Assembly: GCA_052061695.1 (NCBI GenBank)
Contig: JBPZEY010000005.1
Reading direction: 5' to 3' (one strand)
Origin: Alkalicoccus luteus
GTDB taxonomy: Bacteria; Bacillota; Bacilli; Bacillales; Salisediminibacteriaceae
DNA: 64,000 nt
Under the pieces are notes generated by a model. The model had not been told where the DNA came from and did not search any database. It worked only from the letters and a program-made list of their open reading frames with translations. Shown here piece after piece: positions 26,178 to 34,795 of this stretch. Within the stretch, counting starts at the first letter, position 1, and each line of letters begins with the position of its first letter. A program made the translations under genes and the position numbers.

Positions 26178-27194
26178 ATGAACGTGATTATTGCACCAGA
26201 TCAGTTCGGCGCAGGTATGACCTCAACCGATGCAGCACTTGCAGCAGCGAAAGGACTGCGAAATGCAGCGGACGCTGAAGCTGTGATCTGTCCGATGGCA
26301 GACGGCCACGCCGGAACGTCTCAGGCACTGCTGTACGGGAAGTCGTATAAGGAAGTGCACATGACGGCATCCGATCCGCATTTTCGGGATCGAACGGCGC
26401 GTTATTTTGTTGATGAAGACGGCCACGCCTACATCGACAGCGAAGAAATTCTCGGCCTGCAGCTGCTGGAGCCGAATGAACGTCAGCTTTTGGACACATC
26501 CAGCACCGGCCTTGGTCAAATGATTGCACATGCTGCCGGTGCTGCATCGATCACCATCGCACTCGGGGGCACTTCTTCCGTTGATATGGGTCTAGGCATG
26601 CTGGAAGCGCTCGGCGCTAAAATTCGCGGAGAAAACGGAGACCTGATGCGACATCTGCGGACAAAGGATATTTCCGGAGCAGCCTCCGTCCAGTTTCCGA
26701 CACGAAATTTGCCGCCAATACGCGTGCTCTGCACCTCCTTCTATCCGCTTACTGGAATAGAAGGAGCCGTCTACCGCACCGGCAGACAGGCCGGAGAGTC
26801 CGACAGCGTGATGGAGTTTCTGCATCAGGCTGTCCGCAGCACAGTGCCTCTTTTTCCAGTTCCTGATGCAGCGGACCGGCCCGGAAGCGGAGCTGGCGGC
26901 GGCATCGGCTTTGCGCTCGGCTGTCTCGGTGCCGAACTGCATGAAGCAGTCGTTTATACTGCAGCAGTCCATCAGCTGGCGGACAAGCTGCAGCACGCCT
27001 CTCTCGTCATCACCGGCGAAAGCCAGGACGGCATGCCGGAGCATACGAGCCATGTCGTACCGTACATTCAAAAATTGGCGCAGCAGGCAGACGTTCCGTG
27101 CGCTGACATCACCATCTCCTCTGATGAGCCCGGTGACAGCAGGGCGCTGATTGAACAGGCTGCCAGCGAAGCCGCCCGACAGTTCCTGGCGTAG
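26178..27194 (+). CDS. Glycerate kinase family protein, short
   Basis: A 338-residue protein of the GlxK/GarK glycerate kinase family, which phosphorylates D-glycerate. Seen: MNVIIAPDQFGAGMTSTDAA at the start (family: IAPDSFKGSLSA), CPMADGHAGTSQAL, ITIALGGTSSVDMGLGMLEALG, and the C-terminal VVPYIQKLAQ. It is about 40 residues shorter than usual members, and the first motif is diverged (DQFGAG for DSFKGS), so activity or substrate may differ. The start is the ATG preceded by AGAGGGGG; an ORF extension of 24 codons upstream has no ribosome site. Confidence 0.8.
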   Translation: MNVIIAPDQFGAGMTSTDAALAAAKGLRNAADAEAVICPMADGHAGTSQALLYGKSYKEVHMTASDPHFRDRTARYFVDEDGHAYIDSEEILGLQLLEPNERQLLDTSSTGLGQMIAHAAGAASITIALGGTSSVDMGLGMLEALGAKIRGENGDLMRHLRTKDISGAASVQFPTRNLPPIRVLCTSFYPLTGIEGAVYRTGRQAGESDSVMEFLHQAVRSTVPLFPVPDAADRPGSGAGGGIGFALGCLGAELHEAVVYTAAVHQLADKLQHASLVITGESQDGMPEHTSHVVPYIQKLAQQADVPCADITISSDEPGDSRALIEQAASEAARQFLA

Positions 27195-27306
27195 GAATGT
27201 TATTTTTTTACTATAATAAAGGACAAAGTCGGATGAAAAAAGGTTCATATTTCATGAATCTCATGGTACAATAGAAACACCTTAGACACAGAAAGGAATG
27301 AACGAT

Positions 27307-27594
27307 TTGGCAAGACTCCGATCTTTCCGGGGCGACTTCTACGAAGGCACGCTCGTGATTCTCGATATTGAACGCAGCACACCTGATGACACATACTATT
27401 CCGGAGTCCTGCTGAACGAAAACAATGAACCGGCTTTTGAATGGGTGCATGCGGAAGATCCGCGGATCGTGCACGGACATGAGAGCCACATGTACGTCAG
27501 TCCTTATTTGAAAGAACTCGGCGGGCGCGTCGGACTTGGTACAAAGCTGAGGCAGATTCTTGAGCAGGAATCGCTTCCGACCGAAACACGCTAG
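27307..27594 (+). CDS. Uncharacterised 95-residue protein
   Basis: I do not recognise this protein. It is small, soluble and acidic (MARLRSFRGDFYEGTLVIL...), with GTKLRQILEQE near the end, and no signal peptide or membrane helix. The preferred start is a TTG with AAAGGA about ten bases upstream; the in-frame ATG nine bases earlier lies directly on the ribosome site. A candidate -10 box TACAAT lies at 27267-27272. It ends before a bidirectional terminator shared with the convergent ROK kinase. Confidence 0.65.
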   Translation: MARLRSFRGDFYEGTLVILDIERSTPDDTYYSGVLLNENNEPAFEWVHAEDPRIVHGHESHMYVSPYLKELGGRVGLGTKLRQILEQESLPTETR

Positions 27595-27693
27595 CCGGAC
27601 GGAAAAAAGCGAACCGAGCTGGTGCTTCAAGCATTTGCTATGCTCCGCTGTTAATGAAGCCGGTTATGACCGCTTTCCTCTTTCCTGTTCGAC

Positions 27694-27724
27694 AAAAAAG
27701 CATCGGGAGCTCCCGATGCTTTTT
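27694..27724. terminator. Bidirectional terminator between convergent genes
   Basis: Perfect stem AAAAAGCATCGGGA / TCCCGATGCTTTTT with a 2-nt loop. T-tailed on both strands, so it can end both the 95-residue ORF and the ROK kinase. Confidence 0.93.
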
Positions 27725-27744
27725 GACTGCCAATTTCCGTTCAA

Positions 27745-28623
27745 TTACACGCGGATGAGCCGGTGCAGAACAGCTGCGCCGATGACACCCGTCGTGCGTC
27801 CGAGGGCAGCGGTGCGCAGATCAACGGAATCGGCGGCACTTTTGTACACTTTAGCTGCTACGGCCTCCTTGAGCTGGGTCATAAAGTAAGGAGCAGATCC
27901 AGATACCCCTCCTCCAATCACAATACAATCCGGGTCCACCGTATGAAATAAGTTAGCCAGACCGCGCGCAGTGTAATCCACCCACTCGGCGACCAGCGCC
28001 TCCGCCGTTTGATCTCCGCCGGAAGCAAGTGAAAACAGTTCCGGTGCCCCGCCGCGAATTCCGGCTGCTTTTGCCTGTTTGCCGAGAGCGGTGCCTGAGG
28101 CAAGCGACTCCCATGATCCATTATTCATACCAGGCTGACGAGGCCCGTTATCGGCGATAATCATATTGCCTACCTCACCGCCGTTGCCCCGGAAGCCGCC
28201 GACCAATCTGCCATCAATGATCAGACCTGCTCCGACTCCGGTGCTGATCGTGACGTAGGCCATGCTGCCTGCACCCCTTCCGGCACCGTGAAGCCACTCT
28301 GCCGCTGCTGCTGCGTTTGCATCGTTTTCCATTAATACGGTTCGTCCGCTGATGGACTCGAGCGATGCTTTAAACGGAAAGCCGTGCCAGCCGGGCAGAT
28401 TGGGCGGATCGAGAAACATGCCCTCTTTCGCCTGAAGCGGTCCCGGAGCAGCGACACCGAGGCTGCTGCTTTCCCAAGTCGTGATTGTGCCGGCAATCCA
28501 GCGGACAGCCTCCTCCGGATCGAACGGCGTTTTGATTTGCTCAAACGCGGTAACGTGCCCCTTCTCGTCTACACATGCTGCGCGGATAGACGTTCCTCCA
28601 ATATCAATTCCGATCTCCTGCAT
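27745..28623 (-). CDS. ROK family sugar kinase-like protein lacking the zinc motif
   Basis: A 292-residue ROK (repressor, ORF, kinase) protein without a DNA-binding domain, thus probably a glucokinase- or fructokinase-like sugar kinase. Seen: IGIDIGGTSIRAA (phosphate loop), ENDANAAAAAEW with the catalytic Asp101, YVTISTGVGAGLI, and VIGGGVSGSAPYF. The usual zinc site is absent: GHM has become GNM (152-154) and the three-Cys loop (CxCGxxGC) is replaced by a Cys-free stretch ending NNGSWES. This is rare for glucokinases and may change stability or substrate. The ATG follows a GGGGTGGGGG ribosome site. Confidence 0.85.
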   Translation of the reverse strand: MQEIGIDIGGTSIRAACVDEKGHVTAFEQIKTPFDPEEAVRWIAGTITTWESSSLGVAAPGPLQAKEGMFLDPPNLPGWHGFPFKASLESISGRTVLMENDANAAAAAEWLHGAGRGAGSMAYVTISTGVGAGLIIDGRLVGGFRGNGGEVGNMIIADNGPRQPGMNNGSWESLASGTALGKQAKAAGIRGGAPELFSLASGGDQTAEALVAEWVDYTARGLANLFHTVDPDCIVIGGGVSGSAPYFMTQLKEAVAAKVYKSAADSVDLRTAALGRTTGVIGAAVLHRLIRV

Positions 28624-28674
28624 GCCCCCACCCCTTCTCGCTGCTTTTTCTTTTCAGCATACTGGATTTATGCA

Positions 28675-28795
28675 CAAAAAAATACCTTAAGCTGGGCAGG
28701 CTTAAGGCAAGAGAGTGAGTGCGGAGCTGGGCTTCTCCAGCACCCGAGGGGTAAGACAGTGGATATGGTGGCTGCGTAGCCCTCATATTCGCTTG
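28675..28795 (-). ncRNA. Possible small RNA or leader ending in a strong terminator
   Basis: A TATACT (minus strand, 28801-28806) could start a transcript of about 120 nt that contains a hairpin (ATATG..GGCT / AGCC..CATAT), a second (GCTGG / CCAGC) and ends in CCTTAAGC / GCTTAAGG followed by ATTTTTTT. The terminator is clear; the promoter is weak and no -35 box is evident. It lies 52 bases upstream of the ROK kinase, so it could be a leader of that gene controlled by attenuation instead. No known RNA family was recognised. Confidence 0.35.
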
Positions 28796-28894
28796 TCATC
28801 AGTATAAAACAGAGTAAAATTTCATGCAGACTGCATAATCACTCAAAAAAGCCGATTACCCGGCGCATACATCCCCTTTTCAGCCTTAAGCGCC

Positions 28895-28920
28895 AATAAT
28901 ATTCATATAGGAATATTATT
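28895..28920. promoter_or_regulatory. AT-rich inverted repeat upstream of htpG
   Basis: Perfect 10-bp inverted repeat AATAATATTC / GAATATTATT with a 6-nt spacer, 18 bases upstream of the htpG -35 box. It may be an operator; no matching regulator is recognised. Confidence 0.4.
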
Positions 28921-28937
28921 TTCCAACGTTTCGCTAA

Positions 28938-28965
28938 TTGACACACTGGCTGGAATCAGTAAAAT
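28938..28965 (+). promoter_or_regulatory. Sigma-A promoter of htpG
   Basis: TTGACA (28938-28943), 16-base spacer, TAAAAT (28960-28965). The predicted transcript start is a few bases before the CIRCE operator. Confidence 0.8.
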
Positions 28966-28975
28966 AGAAGGTGGA

Positions 28976-29002
28976 TTAGCACTCTCTGTGTTAGAGTGCT
29001 AA
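28976..29002. promoter_or_regulatory. CIRCE operator (HrcA binding site)
   Basis: Exact TTAGCACTC, nine-base spacer, GAGTGCTAA: the canonical CIRCE. It lies directly after the promoter and 26 bases before the htpG start, so HrcA repression of htpG is expected. Confidence 0.97.
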
Positions 29003-29028
29003 AATTGCAGCGAAGGAGCGGATCCACC

Positions 29029-30912
29029 ATGACAAAGAAAGAATTTAAAGCCGAATCGAAACGGCTGCTGGAGATGATGGTCAACTCCATCTATTCTCAG
29101 CGGGAAATTTTCCTGCGTGAGCTGATTTCAAACGCCAGCGACGCCATTGATAAAATGTACTACCGCGCGCTGACAGACGACGCGATTGCTTTCAATCAAG
29201 ATGACTTCTTTATTCGGGTGAGCGCCGATAGAGACGCGCGTACGCTGACCATTGAAGATACCGGCATCGGCATGAACGAAGAGGAATTGGAACGAAACCT
29301 CGGAACGATTGCGGAAAGCGGCTCGCTTGCGTTTAAAAAGCAGACGGAAACCGAAGACGGCCGGGACATTATCGGCCAGTTTGGCGTCGGCTTTTACTCC
29401 GCCTTTATGGTCGCAGACCACGTAACCGTTGATACGAAAGCAGCCGGCCAGACGGAAGCCTTCCGCTGGGAATCCAACGGCACGGACGGCTATACGATTG
29501 AACCTGGATCGAAAGAATCAACGGGTACTACTATTACCATTAAGCTGAAAGAAAACACTGAAGACGACTCATACGATGAGTTTCTCGAGGAATACCGACT
29601 GAAGCAGATTGTGAAAAAGTACTCTGACTTTATCCGCTATCCGATTGTCATGAACGTGACGGTTCATGAGCCGAAGGACGAGGAGAGCGAGGAGACGGTT
29701 GAGAAGCAGGAAGAGCAGACCATTAACAGCATGGTGCCGATCTGGCGCAAGGATAAGGCCGAATTAAGCGACGAAGATTACGAGAACTTTTATCACGAAA
29801 AGCACTACGGCTTCGATAAGCCGCTTCGTCACGTGCACATTCATGTCGACGGCACTATCCGCTACAGCTCCATTCTGTATATTCCGGAAACGACGCCGTT
29901 TGACTACTACTCCAAGGAATTTGAGAAAGGACTGGAGCTCTATTCCAGCGGTGTCCTGATCATGGAAAAAAGCCCGGATCTGCTTCCGGACTATTTCAGC
30001 TTCGTGAAAGGAATGGTTGATTCCGAGGATCTTTCCCTGAATATTTCCCGGGAAATGCTCCAGCACGACCGCCAGCTGAAGCTGATTGCTAAAAACATTA
30101 AAACGAAAATCAAAAAAGAACTGCAGAGCATGCTGAAAAATGACCGTGAAGCGTACGAAACGTTTTTCGAATCGTTTGGACGCCAGCTGAAATTCGGCGT
30201 CTACAACAACTTTGGTCAGGATAAAGAAGATCTGCAGGATCTGCTTCTCTTTACATCATCCAACGAAAACAAGCTTGTCAGCCTGAATGAGTACGTGGAA
30301 CGTATGCCGGAGGAGCAGAAATACATCTACTACGCTTCCGGAGATTCTGTCTCCCGCCTGGAGAAGCTGCCGCAGGCCGAGCTTGTGAAAGACAAAGGCT
30401 TTGAACTGCTTTACTTCACCGAAGAAGTGGATGAGTTTGCCATTAAAATGATGCGTGAGTTCGCCGGCAAGGAATTCAAGTCCGTTTCAAGCGGCGATCT
30501 CGGCCTCGAATCTGATGAAGAAAAGAAAGAAGCCGAAGAGACAGCGAGCGAGCATAAAGAGCTGTTTGCAGCCATGAAGGAGCAGCTTGGCAGCGCCGTG
30601 AAAGACGTGCGTCTCTCCAATCGCCTGAAGTCGCATCCGGTCTGCCTGACTGCGGAAGGGGAAGTAACCATTGAAATGGAGAAAATCCTTGCGCAGATGC
30701 CGGAGAACCAAGGCGTCGAAGCGGATAAAGTACTGGAGATTAACCACCAGCATGACGTTTTCGCTTCGCTGAAGCAGGCATACGAGCAGGATGACAAAGC
30801 AACCTTTGAGCTGTACACGAACCTGCTTTACAACCAGGCCCGACTTATTGAAGGCCTGCCAGTCGAGGACCCGGTTTCCTTTACGAACGACGTCTGCAAA
30901 ATCATGAAATAG
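29029..30912 (+). CDS. htpG: Molecular chaperone HtpG (Hsp90)
   Basis: A 627-residue cytosolic Hsp90. The N-terminal GHKL ATPase domain shows ELISNASDAIDK, DTGIGMNEEEL and GQFGVGFYSAF; the middle domain carries DLSLNISREMLQ and the C-terminal dimerisation domain follows. The ATG has GAAGGAG about ten bases upstream; 11 upstream codons of the open frame overlap the CIRCE and are excluded. A CIRCE in the leader implies control by HrcA, together with groE and dnaK, whereas B. subtilis htpG is not under CIRCE. The gene ends in its own terminator. Confidence 0.97.
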   Translation: MTKKEFKAESKRLLEMMVNSIYSQREIFLRELISNASDAIDKMYYRALTDDAIAFNQDDFFIRVSADRDARTLTIEDTGIGMNEEELERNLGTIAESGSLAFKKQTETEDGRDIIGQFGVGFYSAFMVADHVTVDTKAAGQTEAFRWESNGTDGYTIEPGSKESTGTTITIKLKENTEDDSYDEFLEEYRLKQIVKKYSDFIRYPIVMNVTVHEPKDEESEETVEKQEEQTINSMVPIWRKDKAELSDEDYENFYHEKHYGFDKPLRHVHIHVDGTIRYSSILYIPETTPFDYYSKEFEKGLELYSSGVLIMEKSPDLLPDYFSFVKGMVDSEDLSLNISREMLQHDRQLKLIAKNIKTKIKKELQSMLKNDREAYETFFESFGRQLKFGVYNNFGQDKEDLQDLLLFTSSNENKLVSLNEYVERMPEEQKYIYYASGDSVSRLEKLPQAELVKDKGFELLYFTEEVDEFAIKMMREFAGKEFKSVSSGDLGLESDEEKKEAEETASEHKELFAAMKEQLGSAVKDVRLSNRLKSHPVCLTAEGEVTIEMEKILAQMPENQGVEADKVLEINHQHDVFASLKQAYEQDDKATFELYTNLLYNQARLIEGLPVEDPVSFTNDVCKIMK

Positions 30913-30926
30913 TCAGGTGAAACCTG

Positions 30927-30951
30927 CCCCGCTGCGCGCAGCGGGGTTTTT
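30927..30951 (+). terminator. Intrinsic terminator of htpG
   Basis: CCCCGCTGC / GCAGCGGGG stem with a 2-nt loop and a TTTTT tail, 15 bases after the stop. Confidence 0.93.
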
Positions 30952-31046
30952 GGTGCAGGATCGCAGAAAGAAACGTAAGGTGCCTTAAACACAGTGGCAA
31001 AAGAAGCTTTCGGCACCAGCCGAAAGTCGTTCCCTCAAATCCTCCA

Positions 31047-31093
31047 GTTCGCTCAAATCCCGCCTGCGGAGACGATCATTAGAAAGATGGACA
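31047..31093. repeat. 47-bp direct repeat, left copy
   Basis: Identical to 31921-31967, where the sequence is the last codons and stop of the ankyrin-like gene. Here it is an isolated fragment just beyond the lipoprotein stop. The pair flanks the lipoprotein gene. Confidence 0.9.
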
Positions 31094-31109
31094 GAGGTAA
31101 GATTTAGTT

Positions 31110-31625
31110 TTAAGACAACTCCTCCAACATGTCCCTTAGTTCGCCTTCATTATCGGATAAGAACTGATAAATTTCTTCATCATACAACTCCATAGCTTCA
31201 TCATACGGAATAGCAACACGGTTCTGAACGCGGAAAAAAATTTGTTCATTATCGAATGTTTTAGATTCTCTCAAGTATTCCGTAATGTCAGCTATGATTT
31301 CATGCTGGCCTTTAACAGCTTCCTCATGCAAACTATAAGACTCTTCAAAGCGCGATGGTGGGGTAGTTGCCTCCCAATTTGCTAAGAGGCTTTCGCTACG
31401 CTTTAAAACATCTTCAGCCGCCTCATGTGCTTCTGAAGAAGTCTCTAGCAAATCGATAAACAGCACATTCATGAAATCTTCCAAGACGAACCGCGACTCA
31501 TCCATCATATCCAGGTATTCATAAACAAAGTCCACCTCGCTTTGAACGTCTGCTTCTGCATTGTTTCCGCAAGCACCAGTGAATAAGAATAGTAACCCTG
31601 CAATAATGATAGCGAACGCTCTCAT
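31110..31625 (-). CDS. Small lipoprotein of unknown function
   Basis: A 171-residue lipoprotein: MRAFAIIIAGLLFLFTGACGN has a signal peptide and a lipobox-type TGAC with Cys20 or so. The rest is acidic and helical, with no known domain. GAGGGTG lies six bases before the chosen ATG, discounting 29 upstream codons of the frame. The gene and its flanks are richer in A+T than the surroundings and are bounded by a 47-bp direct repeat, which suggests an inserted cassette. The protein is expected on the outer face of the membrane. Confidence 0.75.
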   Translation of the reverse strand: MRAFAIIIAGLLFLFTGACGNNAEADVQSEVDFVYEYLDMMDESRFVLEDFMNVLFIDLLETSSEAHEAAEDVLKRSESLLANWEATTPPSRFEESYSLHEEAVKGQHEIIADITEYLRESKTFDNEQIFFRVQNRVAIPYDEAMELYDEEIYQFLSDNEGELRDMLEELS

Positions 31626-31920
31626 CTTCTTCACCCTCTTCAATTTTTTAGCACATATGGTTCTAGTTCCTATTTTCATGAAGTTACACTGCTGATTCTT
31701 ATCCGAACTCAAACAACGACTGACTTCCTCCTAATTTCATCCCTTTAGATTTGCTGTATAACTTTGGCTTTCGATTCGAGCAGCTTTTTTAAAACACATG
31801 ATAAAAAGATATTTCAATTATTTTATTGTGTACCTCCCACGGATAAGCAACTATTAAAAAGCTTGTTTTAAAATATTTATGCGACATAAGAAAGCCATGA
31901 TGTAAGACTTCGTTGACAAC

Positions 31921-31967
31921 GTTCGCTCAAATCCCGCCTGCGGAGACGATCATTAGAAAGATGGACA
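31921..31967. repeat. 47-bp direct repeat, right copy
   Basis: Exact match of 31047-31093. It contains the stop codon (31927-31929) and the last 12 or so codons of the ankyrin-like membrane protein gene. Confidence 0.9.
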
Positions 31968-32781
31968 CAAGGACAATCCAGCCGCGCTGGCGCTTTTCCG
32001 GCGATCGGCGGCGGACGCTCACGAGCCACAAAAACAGGTAGCCTAAAAAGAAGACGAGTGCAGCTGTAAAAAGAACGTCCCAGCCGCCGGTAAAGCCAGT
32101 GCCGGCCGACGTCAGCAGCATGCCTGCCATCGTTGTCCACACCGGCAGCCGGTAGTCGAATCTCCGCTTTTGCACCATTCCTTTTCCGAGCCTTACGATC
32201 GTCCAGGTAAAGCCTGCGAGCAGGAAAAACACGCCGGTTTCTTCTACGACGCCAAACAGATACGAGGCAATGAGCAGCACCGATGCAGGAAGTGCATAGC
32301 GCAGCACTTGATTGCGTACACGCTGGTCTTCCCGGTGAGAGGCTGAGGCGCGAAAAAATTCGCTGTTCTCTTTTCCTCCTGTTTCCGCAGCTGCAAGCAG
32401 CTCATCACTGCGCCCCTGCTCTACCATTGAAACGATATCTTCGCTGCGAAGCCGGCTGCGGAAGATGCGCCGATCCGCCCCATGCTTTAACAGCAGATAC
32501 ACGGCTTCGGCGTTTTCCGCATGTACGGCATAGACGAGCAGCGTCGGGAAACCGCCGACAGATAGATCCGGATGCACGTCCTTACGCTGCAAAAAGGTGT
32601 CCAGTCCTGGCATATCGCCAAGCTCCAGCAGCTCTTTATACGTTTGTCGGTCTGCTTCTGCAGCTTCCGTCCATTCGTGATCGGCGCAGTAGCCAAAACC
32701 GGGATGATCTGTTGCAGCTCCGGCTGCATTCGTACAAGCGGTCTTGTCCTCGCGGATATACCGGCACCATTCCATCGCCAT
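31927..32781 (-). CDS. Ankyrin-like protein with C-terminal membrane helices
   Basis: A 284-residue protein of unknown role. The N-terminus has Cys and His residues spaced as in a small metal site (WCRYI..ACTN..GYCADHE). Residues about 45-105 read like two ankyrin repeats (LLVYAVHAENAEAVYLLLKHGAD). From about 160 onward there are four to five membrane helices. AAGGAGG lies just upstream of the ATG. It is 11 bases downstream of the VanZ gene and probably cotranscribed with it. Its last codons are duplicated beyond the lipoprotein gene. Confidence 0.7.
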   Translation of the reverse strand: MAMEWCRYIREDKTACTNAAGAATDHPGFGYCADHEWTEAAEADRQTYKELLELGDMPGLDTFLQRKDVHPDLSVGGFPTLLVYAVHAENAEAVYLLLKHGADRRIFRSRLRSEDIVSMVEQGRSDELLAAAETGGKENSEFFRASASHREDQRVRNQVLRYALPASVLLIASYLFGVVEETGVFFLLAGFTWTIVRLGKGMVQKRRFDYRLPVWTTMAGMLLTSAGTGFTGGWDVLFTAALVFFLGYLFLWLVSVRRRSPEKRQRGWIVLVSIFLMIVSAGGI

Positions 32782-32792
32782 TCACACCTCCT

Positions 32793-33224
32793 TTAGCCTG
32801 TCTCTTCAATTGCACGCCCGGTCTCCAGCTGCCACAACGCGACAAGCAGGGCCGCAGTCAGGACGCCGGTAGCATTCAGCATAATATCAAGCGCATACGC
32901 TTCGCGCGTAAAAAACTCCTGCAGCACTTCCACGACCGCTACACCCAGCAGCAGCGTAACGAGTGCATCAAGCTTCAGTCCGACCCAGCGAAAAAACAGC
33001 AGTCCGAGCAGAAATGAACTGACGACGTGCGCCACCTTTGAAAGCAGCAGTCCGCCGCTGTGGCGCAGTGCCTCCACATAGTCAGTCGACCAGAAATACT
33101 CCCAGGACACATGTCTTGTGAGCGTAAATGCGACATGCTGGTCATAGATAAGACGTGTGGAGCTTTCTGTCCACATACCGATTAAAAACAAAGCCAGCCA
33201 AATAAAAAAGTAAATACCCCTCAA
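32793..33224 (-). CDS. VanZ family membrane protein
   Basis: A 143-residue protein with four membrane helices. The pattern KVAHVVSSFLLGLLFFR, EVLQEFFTREAYALDIMLNATG is that of VanZ-like proteins, named after a teicoplanin-resistance accessory but mostly of unknown role. Translation probably starts at TTG (MRGIYFFIW), seven bases after AAAGGGAG; there is no good ATG. It precedes the ankyrin-like gene in a two-gene unit. Confidence 0.8.
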   Translation of the reverse strand: MRGIYFFIWLALFLIGMWTESSTRLIYDQHVAFTLTRHVSWEYFWSTDYVEALRHSGGLLLSKVAHVVSSFLLGLLFFRWVGLKLDALVTLLLGVAVVEVLQEFFTREAYALDIMLNATGVLTAALLVALWQLETGRAIEETG

Positions 33225-33288
33225 TCGTCAGCTCCCTTTCGACCGCCGCTGCCGGCGGTCTTTCCAATAGATGGTATTAGCATACGCG

Positions 33289-34623
33289 CTAGCTTCCGCT
33301 CCAGTCAAACACTTCTTCACGCCGCTGCGGATCGTCCGAATGAAAGGACTCCGGCCCAAGATCTGCGACCCATCCGACGAGCCAGCGCTTCGTTTCCTCA
33401 TTAAATTCCAAGTGTACAATACCAGTCCGCTCTGAGCTGCTTTGCTCGACCGCTTCACCGTGCCGGTACCACGTATCGTTTCGCTCTAAATGAAACGGAA
33501 CCCGGCCGATCCAGACACCTTCTGTTTCGAAGACTTCTGCCTGCTTGGGATCGGTTTCCAGCAGCAGCTCATCGGTCTTGCGCATAAACCCTTGCGCCCG
33601 CCGGATCCGCATCTCTTCTTCGATCGCACGGCGAAGGGAATCCTTCACGTTTGTGAGCTGATTTTCATCGTTTCGCGATTCCGCTGCTGCGACACCCCAC
33701 ACATACTCTTCAAACGTCGCGGCTAAATGAGAGGCAAGTTCTGCGTCAGCCTCCAGCGTGCTCACATCCGGATTTTCGTCCACGACGACCGTGTCTCCAC
33801 TTGCTGCACGGCCGTCAGGAAACTGGCGGGCCGCTTCGATCGTAAAGCTTTCATCAAACGGAAACACGGCTTCTGTCGAAAGCCGGTGGTCCACTTCCTG
33901 CCCTTCTCGCCGAATCGTCAGCACCGCACTGTCCGGCACTTCCAGGTCGAGCGGCCCCGCGCCCGGCTCCAGCTCCACTACCGCTGTCTCCGGACCTTCA
34001 ATCGTTACTTCCGTTGACTTGTCGACACTCGCATACTCGCCCTCAAAGGAAAGCGCCGCTTCATAAATGCCGGGCAGAACCGGTCCGTATAATGCGTGTA
34101 CATCTTCCGATATCGTCATAGCAGTTCCGTTTTCCATCGTTACCTCCAGCCCGACAAAGCCGCCGGTCGTAAAAAACGGCACCGGCGCTACTTCAATCGA
34201 ATAGCTCGAGAAAAAATTACCTTCCCGTACGACCCGCCACGGCTCATCCTCGGCCATTTGCGCACCTTCTCCTACTGCCTCTGCCTGTTCATACAGGTCA
34301 GCAAAAATCTGACTGCCTTCCTGCTGTAAGTATAGCGTCACAGGAGCTGCTTCTTCCTCGGTGAACGGTTCTTCCCCACCCTGCATAACCATTAGTGCAG
34401 CTACCCGCTCGACGTCCCCCTGCTGCACCGCTTCCTCCAGCTCTGCAATGGTTTCCTCCGGAGGATTGCCGGCTGAGAGCAGCTGCGGCACTCCGATAAA
34501 TAACAGCACCCCTGCACTCACCGCCCCGAAACTTACCCACTGCGCTGTCTTCTTCTTTCCGTACCCGCATCCGCTGCACACCCGTTCCTTCCGTTCCGAT
34601 CCACAAACCGGGCAGTCTTCCAT
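33289..34623 (-). CDS. TcaA-like membrane protein with N-terminal zinc ribbon
   Basis: A 444-residue protein built as a cytoplasmic zinc ribbon (CPVCGSERKERVCSGCG, residues 4-20), one membrane helix (about 28-47) and a long acidic extracytoplasmic part of several beta-rich domains with a C-terminal NTF2-like region. This layout is that of TcaA/YvbJ-type proteins, which affect glycopeptide susceptibility and cell-wall stress responses in Staphylococcus and Bacillus. The chosen ATG follows GGCGGTG by six bases; a GTG three codons earlier is possible. It is divergent from the LCP gene, another envelope protein. Confidence 0.78.
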   Translation of the reverse strand: MEDCPVCGSERKERVCSGCGYGKKKTAQWVSFGAVSAGVLLFIGVPQLLSAGNPPEETIAELEEAVQQGDVERVAALMVMQGGEEPFTEEEAAPVTLYLQQEGSQIFADLYEQAEAVGEGAQMAEDEPWRVVREGNFFSSYSIEVAPVPFFTTGGFVGLEVTMENGTAMTISEDVHALYGPVLPGIYEAALSFEGEYASVDKSTEVTIEGPETAVVELEPGAGPLDLEVPDSAVLTIRREGQEVDHRLSTEAVFPFDESFTIEAARQFPDGRAASGDTVVVDENPDVSTLEADAELASHLAATFEEYVWGVAAAESRNDENQLTNVKDSLRRAIEEEMRIRRAQGFMRKTDELLLETDPKQAEVFETEGVWIGRVPFHLERNDTWYRHGEAVEQSSSERTGIVHLEFNEETKRWLVGWVADLGPESFHSDDPQRREEVFDWSGS

Positions 34624-34795
34624 CTCCGTCACCGCCTTCCCGGCAGCCGCACTGCCTTCGTCTCATTCTATACCCGCTTTTCATTAATTTGAGTCAAAAA
34701 GTCCTTGCTTCTGTTCGCAATAACGAATACAATAAAAACAACTAATCGTTCTTTTTAACGAACATTACACAGTCTATAGAGAAAGAGGGAGTCCG

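Noticed and set aside
27640..27694. Separate terminator-like hairpin after the 95-residue ORF
   Set aside because: Only short imperfect pairings are seen; the strong bidirectional hairpin at 27694-27724 suffices.
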